In this document: piece by piece, positions 56,782 through 64,000 of the stretch | Numbering within the stretch: the first letter of the stretch is position 1 | Layout of the letters: the number at the start of each line of letters is the position of its first letter | Origin: Sphingobacteriales bacterium 50-39 | GTDB lineage: Bacteria > Bacteroidota > Bacteroidia > Chitinophagales > Chitinophagaceae | Length of the DNA: 64,000 nt | Assembly: GCA_001898505.1 (NCBI GenBank) | Contig: MKTZ01000020.1 | Location: 62,001-126,000 of the forward strand | Reading direction: 5' to 3' | The notes under the pieces: generated by a model | The model's input: only the letters and a program-made list of their open reading frames with translations | What the model was told of the DNA's origin: nothing | The model's database searches: none | Program-made: the position numbers and the translations under genes

Positions 56782-57393
56782 TCAAAAAAATAATCGGACG
56801 ATAAGGAGAGAACACAAAAAGGAGGGCAATTCCGGGTGGCTGGTCAAATACGTCTTTATAGATCTGAGCGCAATGGTAAGATGTACGCTGACAGTGGCGG
56901 GAGTCAGGTTAAGCATTTCCGCCACTTCCTTTCTGCTATGTCCCTGAATGCGCGAAAGCTCGAATACCTTTCTTTGCTGAGGAGTCAGCCGGGTCATTGC
57001 CTTCTCCAGCAATGCTTCCGTATAATTATCCCGTATCCTTTCGTCCGTGTCGCTGACAGCTGTCGGCAGATAAGCAATGAGCGCTTCTTTTCTTTGACCC
57101 TCCCTGGCTATTTTCTGCAGGGCGGTGAGACTTCTGTTGCGGGCAATGGTATAGATCCAGGATGAAAAGACCCCGATCTCCTTCAATTTCCCGCGATTTT
57201 TCCAGACACGCACGAATACATCCTGTACCACCTCCTCTGCAATCATGCGATTTTCGGTGTAGGTCAATGCGATGGTATATACCCTGTCTTTGTGTTGGAA
57301 AAAAAGCTGTTCAAAAGCCTTTTGGTCTCCCGCAGCAACGGCTGGAATTATAGCTACTTCATCATAAGCAGAGAAAGAATGTTTGGCCAGCAT
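56782..57393 (-). CDS. ECF-type RNA polymerase sigma factor
   Basis: 203 residues. Region 2 (about 25-95): FEQLFFQHKDRVYTIALTYTENRMIAEEVVQDVFVRVWKN. Region 4 (about 135-190): ALLEKAMTRLTPQQRKVFELSRIQGHSRKEVAEMLNLTPATVSVHLTIALRSI. It is the sigma partner of FecR and probably activates the susC-susD-hydrolase genes downstream. The C-terminus is rich in Phe and Leu, a common feature in the group. Confidence 0.95.
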   Translation of the reverse strand: MLAKHSFSAYDEVAIIPAVAAGDQKAFEQLFFQHKDRVYTIALTYTENRMIAEEVVQDVFVRVWKNRGKLKEIGVFSSWIYTIARNRSLTALQKIAREGQRKEALIAYLPTAVSDTDERIRDNYTEALLEKAMTRLTPQQRKVFELSRIQGHSRKEVAEMLNLTPATVSVHLTIALRSIKTYLTSHPELPSFLCSLLIVRLFF

Positions 57394-57558
57394 TTCGCTA
57401 ATAAGTATAGATCCGAAAACAAAAGTCTATAAAAAAAATGTAACCTCATAGAATTATTTATCCATCCTGCACCGTCCTGTCCTATCCTGATGGATCGATG
57501 CGCGCTGGCCCGTCCTCTTTTTCATATCTGGCCTATCATTTCTTTTTAAGGATATGCT

Positions 57559-58242
57559 ATGTTTGTTATTCAATTGGATGATATGCCCAGTGTATTCCCT
57601 TATGACACAGATGCGACTCCTCCTTTTTTAAAAGGACAAACCGTCTTTCTTCAACCCGCACGGGAAGAGGACAGGGAGCTGATCCGCCCCCTGGCAAAAG
57701 ACACACGGTTATGGGAGTTCACAAAGACGCTGCTGATCGATGACACATACGACACCCAGTTCGATGCCTATTTTGACGAAGCGCTGCGTCTGCCGGAGCT
57801 CGACGGCCGTGCCTTTGTCATCCGGACAGCAGGCGATGGCAATGCCCCCCGTCCCGGCGAAATACCCCTGCTTCGCGGCAGCATCATCGGCATGTCCCGG
57901 TTCTTCAACGTTGCCTGGAGGGACAAAAGACTGGAGATAGGTCATACCTGGTATATTCCCGATGTATGGGGCAAGGTCTACAATAAAGAATGTAAGCTGC
58001 TGCTCCTGCAGTACGCCTTTGAACAGCTGCATTTCCACCGGGTGGAATTCCGGGTGGCGCACCAGAATATCCGCAGCCAGCGCGCCGTGGAAAAGATCGG
58101 CGGTATAAAAGAAGGCGTGCTGCGAAAATTTGCTATCCGCAACGACGGCTCCCGCCGTGATACAGTAGTCTTTAGTATCATCGATGACGAATGGCCGGAG
58201 AAAAAAGAGAGATTGCAGCAGATGGTCCGGGCAGGGCTATAG
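57559..58242 (+). CDS. GNAT-family N-acetyltransferase (RimJ/RimL type)
   Basis: 227 residues. GNAT fold of the acetyltransferase-3 type: VFLQPAREEDRELI at the start, GMSRFFNVAWRDKRLEIGHTWYIPDVWGKVYNKECKLLLLQYAFEQL in the middle, and VAHQNIRSQRAVEKIGGIKEGVLRKF near the end, where N..S.R..EK.GF is the classic acetyl-CoA-binding signature. The N-terminal 24 residues are not conserved-looking, so the ATG at 57583 is possible. It probably acetylates a protein N-terminus or an amino sugar. It overlaps the next gene tail-to-tail by 6 bases. Confidence 0.88.
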   Translation: MFVIQLDDMPSVFPYDTDATPPFLKGQTVFLQPAREEDRELIRPLAKDTRLWEFTKTLLIDDTYDTQFDAYFDEALRLPELDGRAFVIRTAGDGNAPRPGEIPLLRGSIIGMSRFFNVAWRDKRLEIGHTWYIPDVWGKVYNKECKLLLLQYAFEQLHFHRVEFRVAHQNIRSQRAVEKIGGIKEGVLRKFAIRNDGSRRDTVVFSIIDDEWPEKKERLQQMVRAGL

Positions 58243-58764
58243 CTTCCTTTTCATCCACCAGTCCGTCTGCTTGTCGGTGCCGAGAATAAAGGGATGATCA
58301 CCGAACTTCTCAAAACCCCATTTGGTATAGAAAGCAATGGCCCGGTGGTTATGCTCCCATACGCCCAGCCATATCCATTGCAGTCCTTTCCCACGCGCCA
58401 GGTCAATGGAAGATTGCATCAGGGCCCGGCCTATTCCCTTCCCGATGACGGATTTCTCGGCATAAAGACGTACGATCTCGATGGCTGATCCCTCTCCCAC
58501 CCCGGGTGGCGGCTCATGTTCCAGCAGGCGTACATAACCTACAGGCTGCTCATCCAACCAGGCCACCAGGAACGTGTTGCCGGGCGCCCCGACCTCAGCT
58601 ATAAGGCTCTCGCGGGTAAACTGCTGGTCCATATAAAAGGCGATGTCCTCGGGAGTGTTCTGATGCGCGAAACTGTCATAAAAGGTCCGGCGGCTCATAT
58701 CGGCTATCATGGCCGCGTCCTCTGCTGTAGCTTGTCTGATCTCAACCTGCGATGTCATAATCAT
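58237..58764 (-). CDS. GNAT-family N-acetyltransferase
   Basis: 175 residues (the ATG at 58758 is also possible). VEIRQATAEDAAMIADMSRRTFYDSFAHQNTPEDIAFYMDQQF starts the fold, EIVRLYAEKSVIGKGIGRALMQSSIDLARGKG is the pyrophosphate-binding Q/RxxGxG/A motif, and LQWIWLGVWEHNHRAIAFYTKWGFEKFG closes it. This is a free-standing GNAT of the ordinary kind; the substrate is unknown. It lies 37 bases after the prohibitin-like gene, and the two may form an operon. Confidence 0.9.
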   Translation of the reverse strand: MIMTSQVEIRQATAEDAAMIADMSRRTFYDSFAHQNTPEDIAFYMDQQFTRESLIAEVGAPGNTFLVAWLDEQPVGYVRLLEHEPPPGVGEGSAIEIVRLYAEKSVIGKGIGRALMQSSIDLARGKGLQWIWLGVWEHNHRAIAFYTKWGFEKFGDHPFILGTDKQTDWWMKRKL

Positions 58765-58801
58765 CTATTTAAAAGCTCCCGGAAGGAGCTCGTCCACCTA
58801 T

Positions 58802-59710
58802 TTATTGTCCCTTTGCATCCAGGATCACCGGAGTACTTCCTTTCCCCATGACGATGACCTTTGCATTGGGCGATTTGGCGATCTCCAATTGCGCCTTGAT
58901 GCTTTCATACTGTAGCTGACGGTCGGTAAGGCTTTCACTGATGATCCGCTGATAGTCCGAAATACCTTGCGCCTCCACCCTTTTCCTTTCCGCCTCCTGC
59001 CTTTCCTTTTGCAGCACGAATTGCATCTTCTGCGCATCCTGCTCGGCCGTTATCTTCTGCTCGATACTGGTCTTTACGGATTGTGGCAGCGTGATATTAC
59101 GAATAAGTATCTGTTCCAGCAACAACCCCCTGTGGTGGAAGTCGTCTTCGATGCTCTTCGTAATACGCGCCTGGAATTCATCCCGTTTGGTCGAGAAGAG
59201 CGATACGGCATCATAATATACGGCATTATCCCGTATTTTGGTGCGTGTCAGCGGGCGTACGATCTTGTCGGTGTAGTCGATACCCGTCTGGCGCAGGATA
59301 TCAGGCGCCGAAGAAGGTACTACCTTATACAGGACGGTGAGGTCGATGACCACTTCCAGCCCATCCGCGCTCAATACCCGAATGGCGTCATCGCCTTCCT
59401 TGGCGCCTTCGTTACGGACGGCGCTCATGGTATAGTTCTGTGTCTTGATATCCATCCGTTGGACATCCATGAGCGGGTTGATAAAATGCAGCCCGCTGGG
59501 AAGAACATTGTTCTGTACGCTGCCGTACAGCACCTGGACGCCGATCTCACCGGCCCCGATCTGTACGATGCTGGCGGATAAAAGACCAATTAAAGCCAGC
59601 GCTAATCCTCCCAGGCGCAAGATACGGGCATAAAGGGATAAAGAAGCATTGCGTCGCAACGCAAGGGCTCCTGCGAGAAAGAAGATGAGCCCTACAATAA
59701 GGAGTGTCAT
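58802..59710 (-). CDS. Prohibitin-like SPFH/Band 7 membrane protein
   Basis: 302 residues. Two hydrophobic stretches at the start (about 3-18 and 28-50) anchor it. The SPFH domain (about 50-215) has AGEIGVQVLYGSVQNNVLPSGLHFINPLMDVQRMDI, typical of prohibitins. A long coiled coil follows (about 205-260, with KITAEQDAQKMQFVLQKERQEAERKRVEAQG), then a C-terminal tail IVMGKGSTPVILD. Members form ring scaffolds in the membrane that modulate proteases. The 5' leader contains paired operator-like palindromes (59735-59830). Confidence 0.9.
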   Translation of the reverse strand: MTLLIVGLIFFLAGALALRRNASLSLYARILRLGGLALALIGLLSASIVQIGAGEIGVQVLYGSVQNNVLPSGLHFINPLMDVQRMDIKTQNYTMSAVRNEGAKEGDDAIRVLSADGLEVVIDLTVLYKVVPSSAPDILRQTGIDYTDKIVRPLTRTKIRDNAVYYDAVSLFSTKRDEFQARITKSIEDDFHHRGLLLEQILIRNITLPQSVKTSIEQKITAEQDAQKMQFVLQKERQEAERKRVEAQGISDYQRIISESLTDRQLQYESIKAQLEIAKSPNAKVIVMGKGSTPVILDAKGQ

Positions 59711-59734
59711 AAAAAGGGGTTTGGAAGAGTAAAA

Positions 59735-59830
59735 TTACAATGTACAATAAACGCACTTGGAAAGGTGTGTCTAACGGTCGGTAAACGGGATGGTTCTCCG
59801 TTAGGTGTTATGGAGAACGGTACATTGTAA
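59735..59830 (-). promoter_or_regulatory. Paired TACAnTGTA palindromes and overlapping hairpins in the prohibitin-like gene leader
   Basis: TTACAATGTAC (59735-59745) and its exact inverse GTACATTGTAA (59820-59830). Each contains the dyad TACA-n-TGTA, and the centres are 85 bases apart (about eight helical turns). A weak -7-like TAATTTTA (59737-59730, minus strand) overlaps the first dyad. Between them are two overlapping stems: CTAACGG / CCGTTAG and GTTCTCC / GGAGAAC, which cannot both form. No gene fits in 59711-59924. Confidence 0.45.
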
Positions 59831-59840
59831 GAGTCCACTT

Positions 59841-59880
59841 AAAACAAAACGACCCGACCTACATAATAGTTGGCCGGGCC
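59841..59880 (-). terminator. Terminator of the second susD gene
   Basis: On the minus strand GGCCCGGCC (59880-59872) pairs with GGTCGGGTC (59859-59851), 9 bp including two G-T pairs, followed by GTTTTGTTTT. It lies 45 bases past the stop at 59925. Confidence 0.85.
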
Positions 59881-59924
59881 GCTATCCCGCTGCCCTGTCT
59901 CTCCAGCGAAGCCCCTTGGCTGGC

Positions 59925-61502
59925 CTATTGATAGTCAGGGTTCTGGATCAACACACCGCGATTTATATCTATCTCTGTTTGCGGCAAAGGCAAATGGTAA
60001 TTCTTTTGAACAAACGACTTGCTGATAATTGATTCCGACGCAGGGATATTTAATAGCTGGCTTCCCTGCTTCCATCGCTTGATATCGTCATATCGGAAAC
60101 CCTCAAAGGCCAATTCAATTCTTCTCTCATGCCGGATCTTATCCCGCATTTGAGATTGCGTAAGCCCTGCCGGCAAAGGTGGCATTTTGACATCCGCCCT
60201 GGCCCTGATCTGTGCAATAGCATCGTAAACGCCGGCGCCCGGTCCGTCCACCTCGTTTGCCGCCTCGGCATACATCAGCAATACTTCGGCATATCGCATG
60301 GCAGGCCAATCGCTGCCATTCTTATTGGCATAAATATTCTGGGCATCCGTCCCTTCCACATGCTTGTAATAGCTGTATCCTGTGGGCGAAGGCAGGATGT
60401 GGGCCGTAAATCCGTCCTCAAACGTTACGGAGTCGGTAAACAAGGTTTTCGCCATTCTTGGATCCCTGTTCTGATAGACATTCGTGGGATTATATAAAGG
60501 ATTGACGGTCGAGAAACTGCTCCCGTCTTTAAATTCAAATTCATTGGCAAAATTTTTAAGCGGCAATAGCGATCCCCCTGCCGAACTCGCATCAAAAATA
60601 TATTCAGCCGCGACACCAATGAATTCATTTGCCTCTACATTATTAGGAGCCAGGAATTTTACGGAGAAAATAAATTCAGGATTGCCTTCCTGCTGCCCGA
60701 TGTCCTCGCAAAACAATCCTCTGAAACTGGGGGCGATAGAGTAAAATGTCGAAGCCATAATATCGGCGGTGATGGCTTTGACTTCTGTCATTATAGCTGC
60801 CTTGGCGCTACCATCGTCATTATAAGCATCGAATAACAATACTCGCGCTTTCAGGACCTGGGCTGACGCCTTTACCAAATGCCCGTTATTGCCGGCGTAT
60901 GATACATTCGGAAGATTATCGATCGCAAAATCGATATCTGAAATGATCTGGGCTTGTATTTTCGTCGCGGCGGATTTGGGTTGATATTGATTCTCCACCG
61001 AAAGAGGTTCCAGCACCAATGGCACATCGCCATAAAACTTATATAGATCGAAATATCTCAAAGCTCTCATCAATCTCGCTTCAGCCTCGTATTTCAATTT
61101 GTCGGTGGGAGAAAGATCACTCTTTGAATAAGCAGTCAATGTTTTTAAGAAGATATTGTACCGGGCGATATTGGCATACGACGTGGAATACACGTTGTCG
61201 ATATACCCCCCCGATGTGGGGACGATGGGACCCCTCGATAAGGAGGTTGTGCTATAGTAATTATTATAATTATACCCGTTGTCCGCCATGCAATCGTAAT
61301 AAGGGTTGGATCCTGTGAACATGGCGCCCTGCAACGTGGCGTAACAACTGGTCAATGCTTCATCGATAGCAGATTTGGAAGTATAGAAAGCGTTGGCGCT
61401 CAGTTGGTCTGTAGGGTTTTTATCTAAAAAACTTTTGGAGCAGGCCGTCAAAAGGAATAACGCCGCTACAAAAATATTTATATTCTTACAATATGATCTC
61501 AT
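59925..61502 (-). CDS. RagB/SusD-family glycan-binding lipoprotein (second PUL)
   Basis: 525 residues. Lipoprotein signal with Cys about 21 (LFLLTACSKSFLDKNPTDQL, the common SusD start with SFLDK). The TPR-like helices (KYEAEARLMRALRYFDLYKFYGDVPLVLEPL) and C-terminal IAQIRARADV with RHERRIELAFEGFRYDDIKRW are present. It lies 20 bases after the second SusC gene and ends at a terminator, so this locus may hold only this pair at its 3' end; no hydrolase follows. Confidence 0.95.
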   Translation of the reverse strand: MRSYCKNINIFVAALFLLTACSKSFLDKNPTDQLSANAFYTSKSAIDEALTSCYATLQGAMFTGSNPYYDCMADNGYNYNNYYSTTSLSRGPIVPTSGGYIDNVYSTSYANIARYNIFLKTLTAYSKSDLSPTDKLKYEAEARLMRALRYFDLYKFYGDVPLVLEPLSVENQYQPKSAATKIQAQIISDIDFAIDNLPNVSYAGNNGHLVKASAQVLKARVLLFDAYNDDGSAKAAIMTEVKAITADIMASTFYSIAPSFRGLFCEDIGQQEGNPEFIFSVKFLAPNNVEANEFIGVAAEYIFDASSAGGSLLPLKNFANEFEFKDGSSFSTVNPLYNPTNVYQNRDPRMAKTLFTDSVTFEDGFTAHILPSPTGYSYYKHVEGTDAQNIYANKNGSDWPAMRYAEVLLMYAEAANEVDGPGAGVYDAIAQIRARADVKMPPLPAGLTQSQMRDKIRHERRIELAFEGFRYDDIKRWKQGSQLLNIPASESIISKSFVQKNYHLPLPQTEIDINRGVLIQNPDYQ

Positions 61503-61522
61503 GATGAATGAAATTTAAAAAT

Positions 61523-64000
61523 TTAGAAAGTAGCCTTAACTCCGAAAGAAAATATCTTACTCTGCGGGTAATTGACAAACGAACCATTGCCGGACCGTTC
61601 AGGGTCCAATCCTTCATACCTGGTCATAGTTATCAGGTTGTCCCCGGCAAAATAGACCCGGAGGTTTTTAAGGTACCATCTTTTGATGGTTGAATAAGGC
61701 AAATTATATCCAACCTGTAATGTTTTAAGACGCAAATAGGAATTATCTCTCAACAGGTAGGTAGAAGGGTGATTATAGGAGACAGGGTCGCCTAATTCCA
61801 CCATAGTAGTAGATTTGTTCCCGGGAGTCCAGGCTTCTGCATATTGTTTTTTTGTTGGCGCGCTACCCTGCACAAATGGCTGCACCCCCCATCCGGTGAC
61901 CATCACTCTTGAACCGGCGACGCCCTGGAAGAATCCGTACAGATCAAATCCTTTCCATTCGGCGTTGAAATTAAATCCATAGATCAAACTGGGGAATACG
62001 CCTTTTGTCATCGGCACTCTGTCATAGTTGTCTATCACTCCGTCCGGCTTGCCATTAGGGCCGCTGACATCTTTATATTTCAAGGTGCCCGGTTGCGTAT
62101 TCTCGCCGAACTGTTTGGGAGAGGAAGCTATATCCTGCGCGGATTGGAATATCCCATCTACCTGTAGCAAATAAAATGAGTTCCAGGGGAGCCCTTCCCT
62201 ATCGATGGTTTGATAATTGATCTGGTCAGCCCCGAATTTCACCAGCTTATTATTGTTATGGCTGGCATTGAAACCGGCGCCCCACCTCATACCCTTCAAA
62301 AAACCTGATCTAACATTGTCATTATATCTCGCATCGATCTCGAAACCCGTGTTTTCCATGGCGCCGCTATTGACGACAGGCGCAGTTAATCCTACCAAAC
62401 TATTGACCTGAGCAGTACGCAAGATATCATCGGTATATTTTCTGTATACCTCTACGGTCAGCGCCAATTTGTTAAAGAAAGAAAGATCCAGTCCTATATT
62501 GGAACTGGTAGTGGTTTCCCATTTGATGTTGGGGTTGTTCAAGGCGGTTTGTGCTACCCCTTGCGATAGGCTGGCATTATCAAAAGGATATACGCCCGCA
62601 AAAGATAATAACGCCTGATAAGGATAATTGCCGATATTCTGATTACCGAGTTTGCCCCAGGAGCCTCTTAATTTACCACTGGACAACCATGACAGGGAAT
62701 TAGCCATGAATTTCTCGTTTGTAAAGACCCACCCTGCGGATACGGATGGGAATACTCCCCAACGATGGCCGGATGACAGCCGGGAAGTACCATCGGCACG
62801 TGCATTCAATTCTAATAGATATTTGTTGCTCCAACTGTAATTCAATCTTCCGAAATACGACTCGATGGCCCATTCCGCGGTGGTGCCTCCATTCGTTTGC
62901 CCGTCCGCCGAGCCGGCATTCAACTCGGGGGTCAGGTTTGTATTGTATTGTCCACGATAGGCCGACATGCTGGAAACCTGGTCGTCTTCATTGCTATATC
63001 CCAGCATCAAATTGAAATGATGCGACTTCAATGCCTTTTCATAGGTCAGATAAGTGTAAAAATTTTTGTATAGCTCGTCGTAAGTGTCCTGCTGCAAGAA
63101 GGAATTATTACCGTATCCAAGGACGGAAACATCCCGGTACAACCGCTCATATTGGTTCTGAAAAGCAGCAAAACCTTTGTCCTTCTCGATGGAATAATTT
63201 GCGGCAAATTTCGTATACCAATGCAGCCCTTTAATGACCTCGAGGTCCGCCCACAATTGCTGGTTGCCCACATAGTTGATGTTTTTGCCCTGTACCTCTT
63301 TCCATAAAAAATATGGATTCCAGTTACATTCTTCGAATGTATAGGCTCTCCATGAATAAAAGCCGCTGCCGTCTGCCGCCCATGGCTTCCTGGTAGGAGG
63401 TTGAGCCAATATGCACAAGAAAAAATTGTTGGCATCCAAATTACTGCTGTTCCAGTTGGCTACACCATAGGAGTTCCCATTTTTGAGGAGGGTATTTAGT
63501 CCCAGTTTCAATCTCTTGCTTACTTCGGAAACCAAACTTAATTGCGCGTCATATTTCTTATAACTGTATGGCGCCATCGTTCCCTGTTCATCGATGGCGC
63601 TTAACGATAGATTGAAATGAGTCTGTTTGCCGCCGCTCAACGACAAATTGTGCATTACGGTAGGCGCTGATTTTATTAAAAAATTAATCCAATCGAAATT
63701 GGGATACAAATTCCTATCGCTGGCATTGGCATAAGCGTCCATATCAGCTTGCGTGTATTGTTTGCTGGGAATATCTGCTCCGTAATTATTGTTCTTAATT
63801 CTTGTGTTCCATGCTTTCATATAGTCGGCCGAATTCGTGACCGGGTCCAGCATTTTGGTCGGGGTGTGTATGCCGTAGTTAAACGAATAGTCAAGCTGTA
63901 GCCTTCCATCGGAATTTTTTCCTGACTTCGTAGTTACCAGGATGACCCCATTGGCCCCTCTCGAACCGTAGATGGAAGCAGAAGCTGCATCTTTTAATAC
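61523..64000 (-). CDS. SusC/RagA-type TonB-linked outer membrane protein, 5' end outside window
   Basis: Open from the right edge to the stop: 825 residues of the C-terminal part. The first visible residues (VLKDAASASIYGSRGANGVILVTTKSGK) are the end of the plug domain with the SusC KDA-SIYGSRGANGVI signature, so the signal, carboxypeptidase-regulatory domain and first half of the plug lie outside. The barrel runs to the stop and ends YPQSKIFSFGVKATF. It pairs with the SusD protein directly downstream for surface glycan capture and import. Whether an STN domain (and so sigma/FecR control) is present cannot be seen. Confidence 0.95.
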   Translation of the reverse strand, partial: VLKDAASASIYGSRGANGVILVTTKSGKNSDGRLQLDYSFNYGIHTPTKMLDPVTNSADYMKAWNTRIKNNNYGADIPSKQYTQADMDAYANASDRNLYPNFDWINFLIKSAPTVMHNLSLSGGKQTHFNLSLSAIDEQGTMAPYSYKKYDAQLSLVSEVSKRLKLGLNTLLKNGNSYGVANWNSSNLDANNFFLCILAQPPTRKPWAADGSGFYSWRAYTFEECNWNPYFLWKEVQGKNINYVGNQQLWADLEVIKGLHWYTKFAANYSIEKDKGFAAFQNQYERLYRDVSVLGYGNNSFLQQDTYDELYKNFYTYLTYEKALKSHHFNLMLGYSNEDDQVSSMSAYRGQYNTNLTPELNAGSADGQTNGGTTAEWAIESYFGRLNYSWSNKYLLELNARADGTSRLSSGHRWGVFPSVSAGWVFTNEKFMANSLSWLSSGKLRGSWGKLGNQNIGNYPYQALLSFAGVYPFDNASLSQGVAQTALNNPNIKWETTTSSNIGLDLSFFNKLALTVEVYRKYTDDILRTAQVNSLVGLTAPVVNSGAMENTGFEIDARYNDNVRSGFLKGMRWGAGFNASHNNNKLVKFGADQINYQTIDREGLPWNSFYLLQVDGIFQSAQDIASSPKQFGENTQPGTLKYKDVSGPNGKPDGVIDNYDRVPMTKGVFPSLIYGFNFNAEWKGFDLYGFFQGVAGSRVMVTGWGVQPFVQGSAPTKKQYAEAWTPGNKSTTMVELGDPVSYNHPSTYLLRDNSYLRLKTLQVGYNLPYSTIKRWYLKNLRVYFAGDNLITMTRYEGLDPERSGNGSFVNYPQSKIFSFGVKATF

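Overview
The window is chromosomal DNA from a member of the Bacteroidota, most likely a Chitinophaga-like member of the Chitinophagaceae. This rests on two SusC/SusD pairs (one under an ECF sigma/FecR pair), TonB receptors with a carboxypeptidase-regulatory N-domain, DUF4407, DUF4846, DUF922 and DinB proteins, LytS/LytTR two-component genes, and promoters of the Bacteroidota type (TTG-N20-TAnnTTTG). There is one tRNA gene and no rRNA, CRISPR array, integrase or insertion sequence. Gene order looks like an ordinary core/accessory mix.

Layout. 1-6.4 kb: a C-terminal processing protease (partial), tRNA-His with its own promoter and terminator, a DUF445 membrane protein, a TonB-type outer-membrane receptor and an SGNH hydrolase. 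6.4-11.6 kb, minus strand: an Omp85-like outer-membrane protein, small hypotheticals, a DUF4407 membrane protein, a DUF922 protein and a small OmpA-like gene broken by an in-frame TAG. 11.7-14.4 kb: the 5-oxoprolinase operon pxpB-pxpC-pxpA. 14.6-20.7 kb: topA, a SirB1-type protein, a Tat-exported Gfo/Idh oxidoreductase, csaA and ogt. 20.7-26.2 kb: an RND efflux operon (adaptor, pump, TolC). 26.5-33.5 kb: a LuxR-type regulator, cdd, lepB, an NtrC-type regulator without a DNA-binding domain, DUF4846, a 45-residue membrane peptide, pdhB and a DinB-like protein. 33.6-42.8 kb: a signalling block of three cytosolic hybrid kinases, the largest with nine 92-residue HAMP-type repeats, plus a divergent single-domain response regulator. 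43.9-49.1 kb: an operon of acyltransferase, LytS kinase, LytTR regulator and GH3 beta-glucosidase. 49.1-57.4 kb: a polysaccharide-utilisation locus (sigma, FecR, SusC, SusD, GH99/WbsX-like) facing the GH3 gene. 57.5-64 kb: two acetyltransferases, a prohibitin-like protein, and a second SusD/SusC pair running off the right edge.

The most unusual structure is a family of small two-hairpin repeats. Each has a CTAATG-like head followed by two short-loop hairpins whose stems differ between copies but stay paired. Four clear copies are intergenic (before tRNA-His, 3' of pdhB, 3' of the dinB-like gene, and upstream of the acyltransferase). A fifth lies in frame inside topA and appears to add about 14 residues to the protein. 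A sixth, more divergent copy splits pxpB from pxpC.
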